From contig QGHH01000006.1 of the NCBI GenBank assembly GCA_003640645.1, positions 1-64,000 of the forward strand: 64,000 bases of DNA, written 5' to 3'. Below are positions 8,342 to 17,410 of this stretch, in pieces. Numbering within the stretch: position 1 is the stretch's first letter; each line of letters starts with the position of its first letter. The notes beneath the pieces are model-generated. The model was not told the origin of the DNA, did not search any database, and saw only the letters and a list, made by a program, of their open reading frames with translations. The stretch is from Fredinandcohnia aciditolerans. GTDB taxonomy: Bacteria > Bacillota > Bacilli > Bacillales > Bacillaceae_L. The position numbers were made by a program, and so were the translations under genes.

Positions 8342-8473
8342 ATGTTTAAAGGGTTTATGAACAAGTTTAGAAGTTTTTCAAAGGAAGACTGCTGCTCCAT
8401 TATTATCGAAGAAGTTAAGGATGAAAAAGATGTAGCCGAGTGCTGTGAAAATCTGCAAGCTTGTTGCAGCTAA
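8342..8473 (+). CDS. 43-residue cysteine-pair protein of the permease cassette
   Basis: It starts at an ATG 6-7 nt after TAGGAGGAG, an excellent ribosome site. The peptide has a basic N-terminal half (MFKGFMNKFRSFSKE) followed by three Cys-Cys pairs (DCCSII, ECCENL, ACCS at the end). It has no membrane segment. It is the third gene after the MarR regulator and the permease, about 55 nt from the permease stop. The Cys pairs suggest metal or metalloid binding, for example delivery to the permease or to the Cys-rich regulator (inference). I do not recognise a named family. Confidence 0.8.
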   Translation: MFKGFMNKFRSFSKEDCCSIIIEEVKDEKDVAECCENLQACCS

Positions 8474-8476
8474 TGT

Positions 8477-8506
8477 AATGCCCCTCTTCTGATGAAGGGG
8501 GGCATT
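8477..8506. terminator. GC-rich hairpin between convergent genes
   Basis: AATGCCCCTCTTC pairs with GAAGGGGGGCATT, with one bulge, around a short loop. There is no T-run on either strand, so termination would be weak or Rho-dependent. Confidence 0.45.
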
Positions 8507-8535
8507 GGCATAGAGCCTAGTTGCCAAGCTCCATT

Positions 8536-10824
8536 TTATCCTTCTACCTGATATAATTCCTCATCCACTTTATCTAGTAAAAAATTCGTAAGATCCTTTC
8601 CGAAAAAGTGAAGCCGATGCAATGGACGGGTCATGGATACATATAGAAGCTTGATTTCTATTTCATTATGATCGAAGACTTCCTCGTTAGAGTAAATCAT
8701 CACTGCGTCAAATTCCAATCCTTTTGATAGATGCGAACTGACAATAACGACCTCTTCCTTATTAATTTCCTCATTCTCTTTTAAAAGCTGCACGGGAAGA
8801 GCACTATACTTATTGAAGGCTTTCGCTAGTTTTTGGCACTCTTTATTGGTCTTGCCTATGATTGCCACTGTTTTCATATTGTCATTATAAAGAGTCTTAA
8901 TTACCTCAGTCATGTTCTTAACAGTTTCTTTCTCAGACCCACTAATTTGATGAAAAACAGGTTTTTTTCCGTGACGGACAACCGGCTCAACCATTGGCAG
9001 ATTTAAGTGCAGTAGCTCAAGTAATTGGTTTGCTGCATTCATAATTTCAATTGTCGTTCGGTAACTTTTTTGTAGCGTTTTATAGGTTGCCCTCGGAAAA
9101 ATATTGTCCCTAACTGTTGCCCAGTTGTTAATGCCTCGGTAAGAGTGAATTCCTTGGGCTAAATCCCCTACGATCGTAAACATGTCAGTTTCAAGTGCTG
9201 TTTTTAATGCTGCTAGCTGAAAATAGCTATAATCCTGCGCCTCATCAATGACAACATTGCGAGCCTTCAGCTCCTTTTTAACACCATAAAGTTTTGCTTT
9301 CAAAAATAAAAGCCCAGCTAAATCCTCAAGCTCATATGACTTTTTAAATTGTTTCTGATAGTCCATAAAGAATTGGATTTGCTTATCCGTCAGATACCCT
9401 GAAGCGTAGGTGGGAAATAGTTCCGTCACAAACCTTTGAAAATAGTAGAATACATCGTGATGTGGAAGCTTCTTAATATAGGTATTAACAGCTGTACGGG
9501 ATTGCTTCGTAATTTCTTCAATAAGCTCTGCCTTTTTATCGAGCGCTTTTGTCACATAGCAACGACGCTTTTCCGGATCAATTTGAGTTTTGAATAATAC
9601 GTTATCAAGCTTATCATCATAAAACTTTGTCACTTTATGAAGCATTTTTTTCTTTTCCAAACGGACTGTGTTTTGAAGCACCTTTTTCACTTTTTCGATT
9701 CGCTTATAATATGGAAGATAGCGATATTCATAGGTCATTAAATGATGAATATCTCTCGCCTTATATAGCCGAAATTTTGAAACAAAGAAATCCTCTTTTG
9801 GTAGCAACGAGCTTAAAATATCCTCCACATAATGCTCAAGCATATCACGGTACTCAAGGGAGCCTTTAAAAGCTGAAATCCATTTAATCATTTCAGCATT
9901 TTTATATTCATCATGGATGAATCCGAGTAGCTTTGAATCTGCTTTTGTGAGCTTAATGGGTTTTCCAAGGCATTTTTTCGCAAAATCAACAAACGTCGTT
10001 TGCTGGATGTGATCAACACCTAATTCGGGAAGCACCTCAGAAATATAATCAATAAAAAGTCGGTTCGGTGCAAGAATCATCAGCTGGTCAGGAGAAAAAT
10101 ATTCTGCATAGGTGTAAATAAAATAAGAGATACGGTGTAAGGCAATTGTTGTTTTCCCACTACCTGCTGCTCCTTGGACAATGATGGGTTTGTTCAGATC
10201 CGCACGAATAATACAGTTTTGCTCCTCTTGAATGGTTGATACAATATCGGTTAAGCGGTTACTCGCACTCTCAGACAACGACTTTTGCAGAAGCTCATCG
10301 GTAGTTGTTAAATCAACATCTCGAATTTCCGCGAGTTCCCCATCCTCAATGATAAACTGGCGCTTTAATGCTAAATACCCTTTATACTCTTCACCCTCTG
10401 CCTCATATGATACATCTCCTAGGCGGCCATCATAATAGAGATTAGCAACAGGTGAGCGCCAATCCACAATTATAGGCTGTTGGGTTTCCTTATCAAAGAG
10501 AGAGACCTTGCCGAAGTAGAGAACCTCCTCTTTTCCCGTTTCTTCTCGATTAAAATTAATTCTCGCAAAGTAAGGCTTGTTGCGGTTTCTCTTCAGATTC
10601 CGCACCTCTTCATGCGTTCGTCTTAGTAAGGTTGAATTCGTTAACATATTAAGATAGCTCAAGCTACTGTCTTTGAAATCTACACCATCTAAGGCTCCCT
10701 TTAAATTTTCACGAAAATTCTCCTCTGTAGACTCTGATGCCTGAATGACAATATCCATGTACTTTTTCGTAAAATCCAATCGTTCTGCTTCCTCATCGAA
10801 GTTAGGATGTTTCTCCTCCATCAT
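8536..10824 (-). CDS. helD: HelD-type UvrD/Rep-like helicase acting on RNA polymerase
   Basis: 762 residues from the ATG at 10824, which follows GGAGGTGG; the open frame extends 43 codons further but without support. The N-terminal helical arm (residues 1-70) resembles the HelD insertion that reaches into the RNA polymerase channel. The superfamily I ATPase core follows, with Walker A GAAGSGKTT near residue 218 and a DEAQDYS Walker B. HelD recycles stalled core RNA polymerase in Gram-positive bacteria. B. subtilis HelD has 774 residues, a close match. It stands alone. Confidence 0.88.
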   Translation of the reverse strand: MMEEKHPNFDEEAERLDFTKKYMDIVIQASESTEENFRENLKGALDGVDFKDSSLSYLNMLTNSTLLRRTHEEVRNLKRNRNKPYFARINFNREETGKEEVLYFGKVSLFDKETQQPIIVDWRSPVANLYYDGRLGDVSYEAEGEEYKGYLALKRQFIIEDGELAEIRDVDLTTTDELLQKSLSESASNRLTDIVSTIQEEQNCIIRADLNKPIIVQGAAGSGKTTIALHRISYFIYTYAEYFSPDQLMILAPNRLFIDYISEVLPELGVDHIQQTTFVDFAKKCLGKPIKLTKADSKLLGFIHDEYKNAEMIKWISAFKGSLEYRDMLEHYVEDILSSLLPKEDFFVSKFRLYKARDIHHLMTYEYRYLPYYKRIEKVKKVLQNTVRLEKKKMLHKVTKFYDDKLDNVLFKTQIDPEKRRCYVTKALDKKAELIEEITKQSRTAVNTYIKKLPHHDVFYYFQRFVTELFPTYASGYLTDKQIQFFMDYQKQFKKSYELEDLAGLLFLKAKLYGVKKELKARNVVIDEAQDYSYFQLAALKTALETDMFTIVGDLAQGIHSYRGINNWATVRDNIFPRATYKTLQKSYRTTIEIMNAANQLLELLHLNLPMVEPVVRHGKKPVFHQISGSEKETVKNMTEVIKTLYNDNMKTVAIIGKTNKECQKLAKAFNKYSALPVQLLKENEEINKEEVVIVSSHLSKGLEFDAVMIYSNEEVFDHNEIEIKLLYVSMTRPLHRLHFFGKDLTNFLLDKVDEELYQVEG

Positions 10825-11061
10825 CAAACCACCTCCATTTATCAAGAAGAAAAAACCATGAATTAGCTGATAATCCATGGTAAGTAAGCTCAAAGAACTA
10901 AGTTTTCCGATACAATATGTAAAAGACGTATTTTTGATTATAGTATACACCATTTACGAAGGCAACCTATATTTTCCTTTTATGGAATATTCATTATTGA
11001 TTTTGCTTACAACACCTTAACTGAGAAAAAATGTTTGCCAAATAATTGCAACGCTTACATC

Positions 11062-11090
11062 TTACGTATTATTAAAGAGTAGTGTATAAT
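11062..11090 (+). promoter_or_regulatory. Promoter of the small membrane protein gene
   Basis: TTACGT and TATAAT are separated by 17 bp, leaving a leader of roughly 70 nt before the start at 11167. Confidence 0.5.
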
Positions 11091-11166
11091 TTTAAGTAAG
11101 TTCACAAATTATCCACAATTACTGAAAATATAAATAGATTGTAGAATACATAAGGGGGAGCTAATT

Positions 11167-11391
11167 ATGATACGGACAGGTATTGCCATTTTTTTAAGTT
11201 TCTTTTTATTACTTTTTGAAGGCTTCATTGTAATTAAGTTAAAAGGTTATACCGGTATTTATTTTGGAGACTTACACCTACTAGTTAGCGTGCTGGCGAT
11301 GAATTTCTTTTTTACATTTACTCTATTAACTCATATTAAAATGTGGCATCAAAACAAAGAAGTGAAAGAATCTAAAGCAGAAGTAAAATAA
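11167..11391 (+). CDS. Small two-helix membrane protein, unknown
   Basis: 74 residues with two hydrophobic segments (about 5-27 and 38-59) and a charged, Lys/Glu-rich C-terminal tail. GGGGGAG precedes the ATG by about seven bases. It has its own promoter and terminator. I do not recognise the family and nothing in the sequence indicates a function. Confidence 0.75.
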   Translation: MIRTGIAIFLSFFLLLFEGFIVIKLKGYTGIYFGDLHLLVSVLAMNFFFTFTLLTHIKMWHQNKEVKESKAEVK

Positions 11392-11408
11392 GCGGTCCAA
11401 ATAGCGTA

Positions 11409-11438
11409 GGCGCATGAATGAATCATGCGCCTCTTTTT
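11409..11438 (+). terminator. Intrinsic terminator
   Basis: GGCGCATGA pairs with TCATGCGCC around a five-base loop and is followed by TCTTTTTG. It lies between convergent genes and may also serve abgB. Confidence 0.88.
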
Positions 11439-11448
11439 GTCTACTTTA

Positions 11449-12891
11449 TTATGCTAATGGTGATGGCTCTACCCCTTTTGGAATAGGGCATTCATATGGA
11501 TTTCCATCTAATTTTTCTTCTAATTCAACTTTTGCATCTTCAATTACCTCAGGACGAAGGAATAAATCTAATGCTGTATTAGCTAACACCTTGCCTGCTT
11601 GAAGCATTCCTTTATGAGCAATTGATGTTCTACCTTGAGAAACTAATTGCCATGAATGGAGTGGTGTTCCCAATACAAAGCATTCCCCAAAGAATTGTGC
11701 TGTTGGTACAATCCAACTTACATCCCCAACATCTGATGAACCAAACAAGATACCATTTGATTCTTCATAAGGGACCACAAGGTCGTTGAATGTTTTTGTT
11801 GCAAAGTCTCTTGTAATTAAATTGGCCCTTGATCCAGCCACTTTTTTCATTTCATTAAGGGCATTGCTAACATCATCATCAGAAATTTGCTTTCTAATTT
11901 CTTCCGCATAACTCATTTCTTCTTCATTATATTCCGCAAGACCTACATTCTCCAAATGATTATGTAACACTTGCCCTAGAGCATTATTTGGAATATAGTT
12001 TGAGCACGCTTTATCGAAGGTAACCTCGACTTTTGTTTCCGTCATCAAAGCTGCACCCTTAGCAATATTTACAACACGTTCATATATACTTCGTACATCC
12101 TTCATATGAGGTGCTCGAATTAAATAGAGAACTTGTGCTTCACTTTGGACAACATTCGGAGAAAATCCTCCTGTATTGGTAATAGAATAATGGACCCGTG
12201 CCTCTGGTATAATGTGTTCACGTAAATAATTGACACCTACATTCATTAATTCAACCGCATCTAATGCGCTTCTACCTAGATGTGGGGAGTTTGCAGCATG
12301 AGCAGCTACTCCTTTGAATGTAAAATAAACTTGATAGTTTGCTAGAGTTGATAGGGTAAATATTCCGCTTGTTGAATGAGGATGCCATGTGAGTGCACAA
12401 TCAATATCATCGAACGCACCTTCTCTGGCCATGAATGTTTTTCCTGAACCACCTTCTTCACCAGGGCATCCAAAATATTTAATCGTACCAGATACATTGT
12501 TTTCCTCCATATATTGCTTAACAGCAATAACCGCTGCTAATGGAGCAGTTCCTAGCAAATTATGTCCGCAACCATGACCATTACCATTTTTTTCGAGAGG
12601 TTCATATGTGGTTGACCCTGCTTTTTGACTCATTCCTGAAAGGGCATCAAATTCACCTAAAATCCCAATAACAGGCTTTCCACTTCCAAAGGTACCAGTA
12701 AATGCAGTCTCAACTCCACCTACTCCACGTTCTACTTTAAAACCTTCATTTTCAAGTGCCTGACATAAAACGTCCGCAGACTTATGCTCTTCAAACCTTG
12801 TTTCAGCCAAATCCCAAATTTGGTCGCTAATTTTGATATAAGTGTCTCTTTTTGCCTCAATATAGTCATTTATTTTCTGAACAAAGTTCAA
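11449..12891 (-). CDS. abgB: M20-family amidohydrolase, AbgB-like subunit
   Basis: 480 residues. The M20 metallo-amidohydrolase fold shows GHGCGHNLLGT (metal-binding His near residue 115), GEEGGSGK with the catalytic Glu, and WHPH. Length and motifs match the AbgB subunit of p-aminobenzoyl-glutamate hydrolase, which cleaves the folate breakdown product into p-aminobenzoate and glutamate. It starts at a TTG seven bases after the abgA stop, with GGGGGTAAG in front. It is the third gene of abgT-abgA-abgB, so probably one half of a heteromeric hydrolase. Other N-acyl amino acids remain possible substrates. Confidence 0.82.
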   Translation of the reverse strand: MNFVQKINDYIEAKRDTYIKISDQIWDLAETRFEEHKSADVLCQALENEGFKVERGVGGVETAFTGTFGSGKPVIGILGEFDALSGMSQKAGSTTYEPLEKNGNGHGCGHNLLGTAPLAAVIAVKQYMEENNVSGTIKYFGCPGEEGGSGKTFMAREGAFDDIDCALTWHPHSTSGIFTLSTLANYQVYFTFKGVAAHAANSPHLGRSALDAVELMNVGVNYLREHIIPEARVHYSITNTGGFSPNVVQSEAQVLYLIRAPHMKDVRSIYERVVNIAKGAALMTETKVEVTFDKACSNYIPNNALGQVLHNHLENVGLAEYNEEEMSYAEEIRKQISDDDVSNALNEMKKVAGSRANLITRDFATKTFNDLVVPYEESNGILFGSSDVGDVSWIVPTAQFFGECFVLGTPLHSWQLVSQGRTSIAHKGMLQAGKVLANTALDLFLRPEVIEDAKVELEEKLDGNPYECPIPKGVEPSPLA

Positions 12892-12898
12892 TTTTCAC

Positions 12899-14212
12899 TT
12901 ACCCCCATTGTCGATTTTTCACTGATGTTAAGATGTGTAGAAATGATTCTACTCCAATTTTCATGACTGTTTCATCTATATCGAACTTTTCATTATGATG
13001 GCCTGCAGCTAAAGTAGTTCCTAGAATGCTATAGGTTGCAAGTCCCCCATTTTCTTTTACTCTAGCCATCATGTAGGTTGCATCTTCTGACCCCGCAGCA
13101 AAAGAAGACGCCTTGACGATAGACTGTACGCCTGTCACATTCCCGATGCTCTCATGCATAAATTCGATTAATTCTTCACTTGAATTGCTAGTACGCGCTT
13201 CCCCAACAATGTCATATTCAACATCCACTCCATACATAGAAGCAGCGCCATTTAGTACATTTTTTGCACTTTCTAACATAAATTCATTCACTTCAGTATT
13301 GATTCCGCGAGTTTCAACCTTTAAATGAGCATGTTGAGGGATAATATTTCTTCCACTTCCAGCATGAAGTACCCCGACATTTACTCTAGATGCTCCACCA
13401 CTATGACGAGGAATACTTTGTAAGCCAAGAACCGCAGAAGCAGCAGCAAGTAGAGCATTTTTACCTTCTTCTGGTTTTGCTCCTGCATGTGAAGCCTGTC
13501 CAGAAAACGTAACATCTAATTTCGTCGTTGATAAAAATCCATTAGAACCACAAACAACCTCGCCTAAAGGAATACCTGTACCAACATGCGCTGCAATAAA
13601 TAGATCAACATCATCGACGACTCCTGCTTCAACCATGGATTTTGCACCACGTACGCCTTCTTCAGCTGGTTGAAAAATGAGTTTAATTTTACCAGTCAGT
13701 TCCTCTTTCATTCCTGTTAATAGCTTGGCAAGTCCAAGACCAATTGATGTATGCGCATCATGTCCACAAGAATGCATCATCCCAGAATTAATAGACTGGA
13801 ATTCTTGGCTAACAGGAAAATGATCTTCTGCATTCGATTCCTGAATATCTAGTGCGTCCATATCAAATCGTAATCCAACAGTTGGACCTGGTCTTCCTGT
13901 ATCTAATACACCAACTACGCCTGTATATCCCCCTGATAAATATGGGAGCCACTCTTCTTTTGCGCCTTGCTCTAACGCTCTTTTTTCATGCATTTCAAGT
14001 ACTGATTGCGGTGGTACACCCATTCGAGAATCATGATCGACTACCTCTTTACCAACCTTAACCTGATAACCCCATTCTGATAGTTTGGAAGCAACAATGG
14101 AAGCAGTTCGAAATTCGACCCAACCAGATTCAGCAAATTTATGAAAATCTCGTCTCCATTCAAGCATTGATGGATAAATCTCTTCTACCAATTGTGAGAA
14201 GTTTTTTGACAT
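12899..14212 (-). CDS. abgA: M20D-family amidohydrolase, AbgA-like subunit
   Basis: 437 residues from the ATG at 14212, placed 6 nt after GGGGTG; a GTG three codons earlier overlaps the ribosome site. The motifs HSCGHDAHTS and PAEEGVRGAK are the two metal-binding and catalytic segments of M20D peptidases. It is the presumed partner of the adjacent AbgB-like protein. The gene lies between the AbgT transporter gene (90-nt gap) and abgB (7-nt gap), consistent with one operon for uptake and hydrolysis of p-aminobenzoyl-glutamate or related amides. Confidence 0.85.
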   Translation of the reverse strand: MSKNFSQLVEEIYPSMLEWRRDFHKFAESGWVEFRTASIVASKLSEWGYQVKVGKEVVDHDSRMGVPPQSVLEMHEKRALEQGAKEEWLPYLSGGYTGVVGVLDTGRPGPTVGLRFDMDALDIQESNAEDHFPVSQEFQSINSGMMHSCGHDAHTSIGLGLAKLLTGMKEELTGKIKLIFQPAEEGVRGAKSMVEAGVVDDVDLFIAAHVGTGIPLGEVVCGSNGFLSTTKLDVTFSGQASHAGAKPEEGKNALLAAASAVLGLQSIPRHSGGASRVNVGVLHAGSGRNIIPQHAHLKVETRGINTEVNEFMLESAKNVLNGAASMYGVDVEYDIVGEARTSNSSEELIEFMHESIGNVTGVQSIVKASSFAAGSEDATYMMARVKENGGLATYSILGTTLAAGHHNEKFDIDETVMKIGVESFLHILTSVKNRQWG

Positions 14213-14301
14213 CTTGGTCACCCCTTTTAGATGTTAAATGTTTATAGGAGAAGGGTTTTAATCCCTCCTCCTAAAACAAGTAATCTACTAACTTTTTAAT
14301 A

Positions 14302-15843
14302 TTAGTTCATGTACATTCCTACACCTGGCCCCACTGGAATACCCAATAAGCCAAATACTACTAGCATAATAATCCAGATAATTAAAAATGCAATTGTGTA
14401 TGGAATCATTAGTGCCATCAATGTACCAATTCCAGCTTTTTTATCATATTCATTCATAAAAGCGAGGATAATCGCAATATATGGATTCAGTGGTGTCAGC
14501 ATATTGGTAGATGATTCCCCAATACGATAAGCAACCTGAACAAAAGCAGGATGATAGTTTAATAGCATTAGCATTGGTACAAAAATTGGAGCTTCGAGTG
14601 CCCATAATGCCGAACCACTTGTAACAAATAAACTAAGCAATGCCGTTAAGAGCACAAAACCAATGATAACAGCTAAGCCAGAGATATTTGCATGACTTAA
14701 GAATTCTGCACAATTAACAGCAATCCAAGTAGCGAGATTACTCCAGTTAAAATAGGCAATAAATTGTGCAATTGCAAATACAAGTACGATATAAGGAGCC
14801 ATTTCGGTAATGGCTGAAGTCATATACTTTGGTACATCAGACGTGCTTTTTATTTTCTTCATTGTGACCCCAAAAGTTACACCACAGACAACAAAGAAAA
14901 GGAAAATAATTGGAATGATTCCACTTAGGAATGGAGAAGGAATTAAACCTCCATCTTCATTTGTTAATGGAGAATTAGGAATAACAATCAAAGTTACAAT
15001 AGCAGCAATGTAAATAAGTGCAGCAATCAATGTATTTCTAAGTGCCTTCTTTTCTAGCGGATCTACTACCTTTGATTCATTGCTAACCTTACCACCTTCA
15101 TATGTTCCAAGCCTTGGTTCAACAATCTTATCGTTGACAAATACCCCAACTACAGTAAGAACAAAAACAGAAGCACTCATGAAAAACCAGTTATCAATAG
15201 GAGTAACTACTACATTTGGGTCAATTGTTTTTGCTACCTCTGTGGAAATTCCAGAAAGGAGCGCATCCGTTCCAGCAATTAGAATGTTTGCCGTAAAACC
15301 AATCCCAGCTCCGGCAAATCCTGCTGCCAATCCTGCAATTGGGTGTCTACCCATTGTATGGAAGATAACAGCTGCTAGTGGTGGAATGATAACAAATGCA
15401 GCATCAGATGCAATATTCCCCATAATTGCTACAAAAAACACAGCATAGGTAATGATCGCTTTAGGCGCTTTCATAATAGACTGTTTTATAGCACTTTCAA
15501 GCAATCCAACCTTTTGAGCAAGTCCAATCCCTAGCATCATTGTTAAAACGAGACCTAACGGCTTAAAGCCAGTAAAGTTATCCAACATTGTAGTTAACAT
15601 AAACTGTAGCCCTTCACCAGAGACTAAGCTCTTAATTTCTAGTTCTTCACCAGATCCAGGATGGACAACAGTCACATCAAATAGACTAACGACCCAAGAT
15701 AACAGAATCATTGATCCTGCTAAATATACGAATAACATAAATGGATGCGGTAATTTATTACCTAGCACTTCAATAAAATTTAATATTCGCATATATCCTT
15801 TTTGATTTTGATTGTTCTGAGTTTCAACTGTTGGTTGAGCCAT
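14302..15843 (-). CDS. abgT: AbgT-family p-aminobenzoyl-glutamate transporter
   Basis: 513 residues from the ATG at 15843, seven bases after AGAGGTG; a 16-codon upstream extension has no ribosome site. About 11-12 membrane helices are present with the conserved AbgT segments GFAGAGIGFTANILIAGTDALL and GESSTNMLTPLNPY. The family imports p-aminobenzoyl-glutamate or exports antifolates. As first gene of an operon with two AbgA/B-type hydrolases, import of the folate catabolite is more likely. Its promoter overlaps a palindrome that may bind the divergent regulator. Confidence 0.92.
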   Translation of the reverse strand: MAQPTVETQNNQNQKGYMRILNFIEVLGNKLPHPFMLFVYLAGSMILLSWVVSLFDVTVVHPGSGEELEIKSLVSGEGLQFMLTTMLDNFTGFKPLGLVLTMMLGIGLAQKVGLLESAIKQSIMKAPKAIITYAVFFVAIMGNIASDAAFVIIPPLAAVIFHTMGRHPIAGLAAGFAGAGIGFTANILIAGTDALLSGISTEVAKTIDPNVVVTPIDNWFFMSASVFVLTVVGVFVNDKIVEPRLGTYEGGKVSNESKVVDPLEKKALRNTLIAALIYIAAIVTLIVIPNSPLTNEDGGLIPSPFLSGIIPIIFLFFVVCGVTFGVTMKKIKSTSDVPKYMTSAITEMAPYIVLVFAIAQFIAYFNWSNLATWIAVNCAEFLSHANISGLAVIIGFVLLTALLSLFVTSGSALWALEAPIFVPMLMLLNYHPAFVQVAYRIGESSTNMLTPLNPYIAIILAFMNEYDKKAGIGTLMALMIPYTIAFLIIWIIMLVVFGLLGIPVGPGVGMYMN

Positions 15844-15903
15844 CACATCACCTCTTTTATTTTGGTTTATTTTCGGACACCTTTTGTCCACTTCCTAATA
15901 TGG

Positions 15904-15937
15904 TTTCTATCATAATAGAAAAAAACAAGAATTTCAA
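15904..15937 (-). promoter_or_regulatory. abgT promoter with overlapping palindromic operator
   Basis: On the minus strand TTGAAA (15932-15937) and TATGAT (15909-15914) are exactly 17 bp apart. The -10 box is embedded in TTTCTAT-CATA-ATAGAAA (15904-15921). Another TTTCTAT half-site lies at 15955-15961, next to the promoter of the divergent regulator. The layout fits control of both transcripts by that regulator (inference). Confidence 0.6.
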
Positions 15938-15981
15938 TGTAAGATTCTGACTATTTTCTATAATGCCTATTTTTGCTATAG

Positions 15982-15987
15982 TATAAT
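15982..15987 (+). promoter_or_regulatory. Consensus -10 box for the divergent regulator gene
   Basis: A perfect TATAAT lies 27 nt before the start codon at 16014. No good -35 box is seen at the right spacing, which may mean activator dependence. Confidence 0.4.
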
Positions 15988-16013
15988 AAAAGAAAAAAAC
16001 AAGGAGTTAATAG

Positions 16014-17342
16014 ATGTTTCAACTAGGAATCATCACCGCAAAAAATTCATTAACGTGGATTAGAGAGTTAGAAAACTTTTTTGAAAGGCAATGTAAGTTT
16101 ACGTTTCTTCCATACGAAAACTTTGATGACATTAAAGAAATGTATGAGAAAAACGCCCTTTTTATGGATGGTATCATCTTTAGTGGTCAGGTCCCCTATT
16201 TTTATATGAAAAAGGAATTAAAGAACTTTGAAAAACCTACCATTTACTTTGATTTAAATGAAAGTGATTTTTATAAAACATTATGCAAAACAATTTTAAA
16301 AGAGAAGAATTTTGATATTTCAAGAACATTAATTGATTTTATTTTTGAACAAAATAATTTTCTAGGATTAAAGGAATGGTTAGAAGAAGAAGAATTCCCC
16401 TATTTTTATAACGAGGATATTGAGTCATTTGACACAGAGACAGTATATGATGACGTGTTTCAACAGCACGTAAGCTTATGTGAAGCTGGGAAAATTGACT
16501 TTTCTTTTACGAGGATTAGTAGTATATCAAAAAAATTAACTGAAAATGGAATCAAGCATGTAGTCGTTTATCCTTCCTTAGAATCAATGATTAAAAAAGT
16601 GAATGATTTTATTAATCAAATCAAACTGATGCGTTTAACGGAAAATCAAGTTGCTATTGGGAATATTGCTATTTCACAAATAACAATAAGCCTCGACACG
16701 AATCATGACCTGGAACGGAAAATGTTAATGTTGAATCAAGCCCTGCTAGAATACAATAGAAAATATCAATACGGCTTTATTATTCAGAGAAACTTCCTTC
16801 ATTTTGAAGTCATTACAAACTATAAGGCATTGAAAGACATTACAAATGAGTTTACACAATGTTCGCTTTTGTCTGATCTTAAACAAACATTACCTTACGA
16901 AATAGATATTGGTTGGGGAATCGGAAATACTTTGCAAGAGGCTCGATTTAATGCTGAACACGCCAACAAAGAAAGAAGAATGGATCGTGGGACATCCTAT
17001 ATTATGACCGAAGATGAACAATTAATCGGACCACTTGGGGATGAGACATGTTTACAAATTCCAAATCAACTGAACATTCAAATTGAAAAATTTAGTAGCC
17101 AAATAGGCATCTCTGCATTGCATATCCAAAAAGTAATGGCCGTTATGGAAAAACTTCAAACAACTGAACTTGTTTCTGATGATCTTGCCATTCATTTTGG
17201 GATATCTCAAAGAGCTGCAAACCGTATCTTACAAAAGCTTGAGGAAAAGGGAGTAGCAGAAGTTTCTTATAAAAAGCAGAAAAAATTAAGAGGCCGGCCA
17301 AAGAAAGTCTATCATATCGATTTCTTAGCCAAATTATCTTAA
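16014..17342 (+). CDS. Divergent regulator of the abg operon, with a GGDEF/GCH-III-like middle domain and C-terminal winged helix
   Basis: 442 residues. The N-terminal ~180 residues look like an effector-sensing domain of unknown type. Residues about 200-340 have a mixed alpha/beta pattern ending in IGWGIGNTLQEARFNAEHA, which resembles the closing motif of GTP cyclohydrolase III / degenerate GGDEF domains. The C-terminal ~90 residues form a helix-turn-helix (DLAIHFGISQRAANRILQKL) with a basic wing (KKQKKLRGRPKK). The gene is divergent from abgT. It is not related to the LysR-type AbgR of E. coli. AAGGAG precedes the ATG. Confidence 0.75.
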   Translation: MFQLGIITAKNSLTWIRELENFFERQCKFTFLPYENFDDIKEMYEKNALFMDGIIFSGQVPYFYMKKELKNFEKPTIYFDLNESDFYKTLCKTILKEKNFDISRTLIDFIFEQNNFLGLKEWLEEEEFPYFYNEDIESFDTETVYDDVFQQHVSLCEAGKIDFSFTRISSISKKLTENGIKHVVVYPSLESMIKKVNDFINQIKLMRLTENQVAIGNIAISQITISLDTNHDLERKMLMLNQALLEYNRKYQYGFIIQRNFLHFEVITNYKALKDITNEFTQCSLLSDLKQTLPYEIDIGWGIGNTLQEARFNAEHANKERRMDRGTSYIMTEDEQLIGPLGDETCLQIPNQLNIQIEKFSSQIGISALHIQKVMAVMEKLQTTELVSDDLAIHFGISQRAANRILQKLEEKGVAEVSYKKQKKLRGRPKKVYHIDFLAKLS

Positions 17343-17381
17343 TCTTTCAAAAATAAGAATTACATTTTTATCGTTATTAAT

Positions 17382-17410
17382 AAAAGCCGACTTCCAGAGT
17401 CGACTTTTTT
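17382..17410. terminator. Bidirectional terminator between convergent genes
   Basis: AAAAGCCGACT pairs with AGTCGACTTTTTT (one mismatch) around a five-base loop. There are A and T runs on both sides. Confidence 0.8.
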
